Source of the DNA: Rhinopithecus roxellana
Lineage: Eukaryota; Chordata; Mammalia; Primates; Cercopithecidae
NCBI RefSeq assembly: GCF_007565055.1
Contig: NC_044556.1
Location: forward strand, 138,111,808-138,175,807
Direction: 5' to 3'
DNA: 64,000 bases
Part shown: piece by piece, positions 57,640 to 64,000 of the stretch
Layout of the letters: every line of letters begins with the position of its first letter
Position numbering within the stretch: position 1 is the first letter of the stretch
The notes under the pieces: model-generated
The model's input: the letters and a program-made list of their open reading frames with translations, nothing else
Database searches by the model: none
Told to the model about the DNA's origin: nothing
Position numbers and translations under genes: made by a program

Positions 57640-57830
57640 AGGCATTGATGTAGCACTTACATGCACCCAGCATTGTTCCAAGCACCTTACATTTAGAAGC
57701 TTAATTAATTTCAGAAGAACTCTATGAGACTCATTATTGTTTCTTCTTCACTTTTAAATGAAAAAATAAGAGAGACATAAAACATCTCACCTGTGATCAT
57801 ACAGCCTTTACGATTTGAATATACAGTCTT
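57640..57830 (-). repeat. MIR SINE, minus
   Basis: 'agcattgttccaagcacctt', 'gaactctatgagactcatta' and 'tcatacagcctttacgattt' follow reverse MIR in order. Confidence 0.85.
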
Positions 57831-58519
57831 TGTCCCCAATGTAAAAATGACTAAAGTCTAATTTCATGGGTATCTTTTCATTCTTGGAAATTTTAATGAC
57901 ACTAGATTTTCTTGGAAAAAAAATCACTAACTTTGAGAATATGGGTAATCACACTTTTGATTCTTTCCCATAAACTATTAAGGAAATATGGACTTGATTA
58001 TATACAGGTGCATTTGTCATTCGTGTGTGTTTTTTTCACAGAATGGAGTAGCAGGTTACTTTTCGTGGCTAACCTCTTTAACTAATTATGGTTTAACTTT
58101 ATCCCAAAGAACAATTTCCAAAATTGAGAAACAATAAATAATAATTAACACATTCAGGCATATCCAGTCCTTCTGTGGCAGAAAGACTAAGGAATACTCT
58201 TTCAGTATGGAAATTAACGTACTAGATAACCACCTCTCCGGTCAATTGTGGCTCATAGGTGGTTGGTTGCTTGGAAAAGTTAGTGAACATAGAGACCAAT
58301 TAGAGAATTTTACTTTTGATTTTCTCTGTGTCAGTCACTGTTCTAGTGCTTTACATATAAGAAGTAGCCTTATCAGTTTCAGGCATGTGGTAGACCTGGG
58401 CATGAATCAGCATATTTTTAAAGGAGGGTGATACATCTGCTAATTTAACAAGTGGACCAAGTGGAGATTTACTAATAGATGGCAAATTGAGTGGGGTCTA
58501 AGCATATTTTCTTTCCAAC
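57831..58519. other. Unique AT-rich sequence
   Basis: No gene supported; a 74-residue forward frame (58207-58431) has no domain that I recognise. Confidence 0.45.
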
Positions 58520-58728
58520 TGCCTAGCTTCAAGTTTTGTGTCTGGCATTTACCAGCTGTGTTGCTTAGAAAAATTTAATCTTTCTTGGTCTCAGTTTTCC
58601 CATCTGTAAAGAGGTATTAATAATAATGCCTACCTAAGAAAGCCATTGGGAAGATTAAGTGAGATGGTGCATGTTGAAAGTCCTTTGTGTCATATTTGGA
58701 CTATGCAAAGTTCTCAGTAATGGTTAAT
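58520..58728 (+). repeat. MIR SINE, plus
   Basis: 'ggcatttaccagctgtgttg', 'ctcagttttcccatctgtaa' and 'gaagattaagtgagatggtg' are a clear MIR. Confidence 0.92.
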
Positions 58729-60129
58729 TTGCGTTTTTTCTTTAAGAATACAGCTTTATCTATTGTATAATCTGCACTCTTTATCTAACCTATTTCAAGA
58801 ACAATGAATTATAGAAAAATTAGACAAATCATGAGTTTCAGTCTAGAGTATACCAATACCTGTATTTCTGACCTTCATTGTCACTTGTTCTTCAGGCTTT
58901 AAGATTAATCACTGCCAGAATGGAGGCAAACTAAATGACTTTAGAGACTTTTCCAGTACTAAAATTTTACGGTTTTTATTAAGTGCTAAAATCATCACAC
59001 AGTTTAGTCACCCAAAATGTGGGACACTAAAAATCTTAAACATTATTCAAATAAAGCAGTGATTTTTTAAATAGAAAAAAAATTTTATTAGTTTAATCTT
59101 CTATGACTTCTAGTTATATTTTTACTCAAGTAGATTTTATTGTCATTTAAAAATAATTTTTAATGGGTTTAATTACATAAGAAATTGTGACTTATTATAC
59201 AAAGGAGTGGGTGAATTTATTATATCAAATAATTAAAGGACAGTTTCTGAGACAAAATTGAAACCAGTATATCCTGATTTCATCCTCATGTTACAGACAC
59301 AAAAGGATATACAGAATCAATATTTGTTCTTGTCTCTAATATTCACAATTTCTTTATGACTTACTAATGATATAGTAAAATACAATTCATGATTACAATG
59401 TAACCAGTGAATTTATAAATGTAAATTCTTTCTTTTCTGACAAAAATTTCCAGTGAATTTTAAACTCTTAGTATAATTGCTTTAGTCACTCTCGCTAAAT
59501 CTAATTACATTTAATTAAATTAAAATTCCACTACAGTTCTCCAATATTCACTATATGGAGAGAAATATACATATATTTATGAAATAAATAGAAATGTACT
59601 GTACCTTGAAATGAATAGTCAGAAAATATCGATATATTTGAATTTTTGAAGTAATATTAATACATTTTGTCTTATAAACTTCCTTAGAATTAAGCACTAA
59701 AATGAAATAGATTATTTCTAATCTCTTCATTATATCTGCTTTCAGAAATAAAGTGTGGGTTGAGTTGCCAACATTTACCTTTCAACAGTAGAGTGCTTTG
59801 GTAGGAATACTGACCATTGTAGTAAATTGACCTGTATAATACATCACCTAGGTTATTGACCTTTTGTGAAGCATTGACTGAGTTCCTCAACTCTTTAATA
59901 CTCATTACAGAACAATCTTACCTAATGTCTTCTAAGACTAACATTTCCTATTATGAAAAGGCATGTTAGAGTACACTAAACAATACTGAATATATTAAAA
60001 TTCTATAATATGAATATAATTTTAATGGAACTTTATATGTTTGATGTTGACAAGAGTAGGGGGGTGGGTGACTAGAAGGTATATTTCCAAACATTAGACT
60101 TTCTAGTTATATTAGCTGAGACATGTTTA
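58729..60129. other. Unique AT-rich sequence, no gene seen
   Basis: About 1.4 kb; a 71-residue reverse frame (59690-59905) has no recognised domain. Confidence 0.5.
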
Positions 60130-60137
60130 AATCCGGG

Positions 60138-60345
60138 GGTTATCACAGGCTATAGGCAAGTTTTCTATTTTTGTAAACAAAGTTTTATTAGAACAAGGCC
60201 ATGCTCATTCTTCTGAGTTTTGTCAGTGGTTATGTTCTATAAAACAATAGAGTTAAGTAGTTGCAACAGATATATGGTCTACAGAGCCTTAAATATTTAC
60301 TATTGAGTCTTTACAGAAAACATTTGCTGACTTCTACAAGGTGTA
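60138..60345 (+). mobile_element. hAT-type MER element, plus
   Basis: 'aacaaagttttattagaaca', 'aaggccatgctcattctt', 'agttaagtagttgcaacaga' and the end 'agaaaacatttgctgact' match the same hAT MITE as 53897, here keeping the middle and right end. Confidence 0.85.
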
Positions 60346-60985
60346 TCTAAATGTGTGAAAATATAATTTCTAGATTTGTGCTATGAAATTAAGGCTGTGG
60401 AAACAAGCCTTAGAGATGATATAATTTATTAAGCTCTACTGAGCCATTACAGAAATTATAAGAAAAGTAATGCTTTTTTTTAACCATTGTCAACATAACA
60501 TTCCATCAGGTCTTCAAAGGAAAAGACTCCTATAGAGTCAGTTTTGCTTTCTACTTACAGAATGCATCAGGATCGGTCACATCTTTGCCATAAGTAAATA
60601 ATTTCAATTCCTCAAGAAATTACATTCATTCTGCCTCACAGTTAACATCAAGGTTGAAAAAGTAACTGTGTTTTCTTTCTACCCACTAATCAAACTGCTC
60701 CCATTTTCATACTAATGAAAGCTGACTAAATAATAAATAAAATCATTCATTTCAATATATCAGTTAGCTAATAAAATACTTTTCTAAATGGATGTTTGCC
60801 TGGTAAAATATTGTAAAGATCTCCTTTTATATTTTAATTCCTCCTGCATAAACCATTTCTAAAAGATGATTTTTAGTTACATAAAACCTTTTTTGCTTTC
60901 TTTTAATTTATAAACATTTACTAATTATTATTCTTTAACAACATGTTCAGAAGAGACTATTGAGTGGTTTCACACCAGGCATACT
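60346..60985. other. Unique AT-rich sequence
   Basis: No gene or recognisable repeat. Confidence 0.5.
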
Positions 60986-60987
60986 TA

Positions 60988-61024
60988 TACACACACACAC
61001 ACACACACACATACACACACACAC
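60988..61024. repeat. (CA)n microsatellite
   Basis: About 17 CA units with one AT interruption. Confidence 0.97.
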
Positions 61025-62399
61025 TCTTTGCATTCATTGGGCACCAGATAAACAGTTTTATTAGGTAATTAAATCTTTATTTTGTAAGCCCTAAACTCAA
61101 AATAAATAATTAAGTTTAAAAATAAATCATGTTGATTTAAATCACACTTGGAAATATTACTGGAAAGCAAATTAAAATAACTTGTATTTTCATTATTTTA
61201 GTAGTGAATGTCTATTTTTAATAACATATTTTAAAGTTTTTCTTATATACTTCAGTGCCCCTATAAAATAAAATTTTTGAAATAAATTATAGTTTCCTCT
61301 TTTTGCTGTATTAGTAAAATCCAACATTATTAATCATACTGTCTTGTAAGTTAGCCATATTTTGGCAACTTATAAAAATGACTGAGTGGCTGTAACAGAA
61401 ATGGTTTCAATTTGCTATTCTTTTTGTCTGTTTATTCATTTCTTTTTCTTTGTTGGAAATTATCAATTTATTGCTTCTTGTTTTGATTTCATACTAATTA
61501 TATCTGCTACTTCTTTATAATTTGATAGCATACAAACATCTTAAGTACCTATGCATCTAAAAGATGGATTAACCTCTGTTGATTAAAAAAAATCATTGTC
61601 ACTGATCTCAGAGAATACTATCTATTTTAGGTGAATACATTCCTATGAAACATATTATTAAACATGTTATAAAATACAGTGGAAAGAGATTCATTCTTTC
61701 TGACCATATTAGAAACATTCATAAAAGAGGTAATACATAATCATTACAGTGAAAGGTGATGTACAAAATAAAGCTGTTGATTATAAAAAATACATCCTAT
61801 GACACGTTACCTGTACTCATAAAATATAACAAGTACAATTAACTTTTCTTATTGAATCTTTTTTACTTTTCCCCAGGGACAAACCTTTGTTGTATGTCTA
61901 AATTAGAGATAAATAAAATACTATTACATGTAAGCTCTGTGCTTATTTAGTATCTGGGAATTATTTTATACTTTCATATATAATTATGAAGAGAAGTGAC
62001 TCTTGATTTTTGTTCATAAAGGAAATATACCTGTATTTACTTTACCCACATTAGTAACTTTTACCTCCAGAAATTATTCTTCTTATTTTGTGTTATGAAT
62101 ATCAATTGCTTGATTCATAAATGGTATGAATAGAAAAATGCATTCTATGCTGTGACCTTATAATTGCATAAAGTAATGCCAAAGTTTTCGACTGTTTTGT
62201 AGAAATGTATGTGAGAATGTGTAATGTATTTCAATTGGTGACTGACTGAAAAAAAGTACAATTGTTTATTTGAAATTTCATTTAAGTGACCATCAAAAAA
62301 AAAAGTACCGTGACTAAAGATTTAGTTTGCATATAGTTCTTCAAGCGATTTTTATTTACATAAGCATCTTCAGTCCTGAAATGACTTTTGACATAGAAC
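61025..62399. other. Unique AT-rich sequence, no gene seen
   Basis: About 1.4 kb without recognisable features. Confidence 0.5.
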
Positions 62400-62500
62400 A
62401 GACTGGTGATTAGTATCCTATTTTAAAGTAAAGGAAGCAGATGTTAAGAGAATTTAAATGATCAGCCTATTTTCGCATAGTGCTGGTAAAAAGTGGATGG
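62400..62500 (-). repeat. MIR core fragment, minus
   Basis: 'atcctattttaaagtaaagg', 'gttaagagaatttaaatgat' and 'gctggtaaaaagtggatgga' follow reverse MIR. Confidence 0.6.
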
Positions 62501-63669
62501 ATCAGATAGATATACATTTTTAATGGATAAGCTTCAAAGGCAGCATGGTTGAATTTAATTTGATCTGTAAACTAATGCTAAGGCTTTTTCTAATATGTGT
62601 TTATATGAGCAAAATTGAGATTGAAAACAAGGAAGTTTAAAAATGAACACCATGTAAAATAATTCATTAAAAATACATTTTTTTCTAATTTATCTAATCA
62701 ACTTCTCTTACTTGGGTTTATTTTAAAGGTATTTTGGCTTCTATTCTCTTTGTCAAATGTCTTTGTGTTAGAAACAATATAATATCGATAAAATTGGATT
62801 TATTAGATAGATGAATATGTGCTTACAAATCATTTTTCTTGAAAAATGCACATCTATACATTACTGCCTTGTGTAACTTGTGTTCAATAGCATTGAATTC
62901 TGTAGCTAATTCCAAATTTATCAAATTAGAAATAGAATAAAATGGAGAATAAAAAGTAAAATTAAATTTAGTATGTTTTTAAATCACTTCAGTGTAAGGT
63001 AAAGATGTCATATTTAAAGGTAAAAATCAATTATTAAATTTGTTAGTTAACATCTAGAATCCTCTTGATCATCTTATATATGATCACATAAAAACATTCT
63101 ATATGAAGCTATTTAAAAAGTCATGATTCTTACATTTCAAGATGTTACATTTTAAAATGTCTCAGCATATCTGGAAAGTCAATATTATAGAAATCCTAAT
63201 AAATAAATAAACTAGTTAAGAGAGGTAATAAATTTGTTATGGATATAGTCAACTTTTTATTATCTTGGGGGAAGATAGAAAATGAAATCCATAGATAATC
63301 CTCAAATCTGATTTTTGCAGTTACGTGCAATCTTCTCCCCTGCTGAAACCTTCAACAGAGGTGATCATGTAGACACATTGGGTGAAGGTAGTAACCTTAT
63401 CTCTCCTCTTCTCTAGACCAGTGTGAGGGAGAGGAAAAATGGGGGAGGGGTGGCAGGAAAGAAAAGAGCAAAGAGAACAAGTTCTCTTCATCATTCACAA
63501 AGACATACTCAGACCTGCAACTCTGAATGGCTGCCTCTCATATTGCTGGGTATATATAGGCAGTTCTAGCCACCAAGTTCACTCTGTGATACAAATTTAA
63601 AACGAGATTTTGGGATAGGCTCTGAAGTGTTGTCACAATATGTACTTGATTCTGTTTCACAGTTGAAAA
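62501..63669. other. Unique AT-rich sequence
   Basis: No gene seen. A purine-rich patch with G runs lies at 63423-63480. Confidence 0.5.
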
Positions 63670-63908
63670 AGCAGCCTAAGGTAATGGAACATGTCGGATA
63701 GAATTCTATTAGCACTCCAGCTTTGCCATTTGCAGCTGTAACTTATGGACAAATACCTTAACTCTTGCAAAGCTTAATTTCCTCAATACTTAAAATGAGT
63801 TTCTAAAACCTATCTTTATAAGTTTATTGTTTGGATTGGAGCCCTATATAATTTTCCTAACATGGTGCCTTGGACATAGTAGGGACCCAATAAAAGTACC
63901 AATTATTA
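63670..63908 (+). repeat. MIR SINE, plus
   Basis: 'tttgccatttgcagctgtaa', 'taatttcctcaatactta', 'acatggtgccttggacatag' and 'tagggacccaataaaagtac' follow MIR over nearly full length. Confidence 0.88.
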
Positions 63909-63953
63909 GAGCAGTTAGTTAAGATAAAACCAATCTTCCTTTAACAATAATGA

Positions 63954-64000
63954 GGCCGGGCGTAGTGGCTCACGCCTGTAATCCCAGCACTTTGGGAGGC
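63954..64000 (+). mobile_element. Alu 5' end, cut by the window edge
   Basis: 'ggccgggcgtagtggctcac' and 'gcctgtaatcccagcacttt' are the first 47 bp of a forward Alu; the rest lies beyond the window. Confidence 0.97.

Noticed and set aside
1..64000. CRISPR arrays, operons, bacterial-type promoters or defence systems
   Set aside because: The sequence is primate nuclear DNA; no regularly spaced repeats or dense gene arrays exist here.

Overview
The window is nuclear DNA from a primate, most likely an Old World monkey (Cercopithecidae: macaque, baboon or vervet type). It carries Alu, L1, L2, MIR, MaLR-type LTRs, MADE1, MER20 and other DNA transposons in AT-rich sequence. Two AluY copies (10308-10606 and 16890-17150) have the sequence features I associate with the cercopithecid AluYRa-type lineage rather than with human AluY. 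I cannot name species or chromosome from the sequence alone.

I found no convincing protein-coding gene, tRNA, rRNA, snRNA, CRISPR array or CpG island. The open reading frames are short. The longest ones lie inside or antisense to Alu, L1 or LTR sequence, or are chance frames in AT-rich DNA. The window therefore reads as intergenic or deep intronic sequence; an unseen exon of a long gene cannot be excluded.

Layout. 1-10 kb: an LTR-like segment, a small TIR DNA transposon (2980-3180), a minus-strand LTR (about 4310-4929), L2 and MIR relics and one AluS. 10-20 kb: a young AluY, an AluS with a perfect duplication, a MADE1 split by LTR sequence (13791-14085), an LTR nested in another LTR (15500-16310), a long degraded L1M with a young AluY inside it, an L2 3' end and an Alu with a (GTT)n tail. 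20-27 kb: an Alu, a 1.2-kb hAT-like element, and an L2 split by a solo LTR, followed by a second LTR. 27-38 kb: mostly unique AT-rich sequence with a compound microsatellite, a miRNA-like hairpin, one minus LTR, old L2 pieces and a run of 44 A. 38-46 kb: three 5'-truncated L1 tails (one with a twin-priming inversion), a reverse-oriented duplicate of that inversion junction, two Alus, an LTR and a MER20. 46-64 kb: a rearranged Alu, a full Alu, a minus LTR, a roughly 0.9-kb L1, L2, hAT and MIR relics, and the start of an Alu cut by the window edge.

The most interesting signals are structural. An L1 5'-inversion junction at 43.58 kb is repeated, reverse-oriented, 3 kb away. A MADE1 palindrome brackets a piece of MSTA-like LTR. 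An Alu appears inverted upon itself. Several nested insertions keep legible target-site duplications. No new biochemical system is visible.
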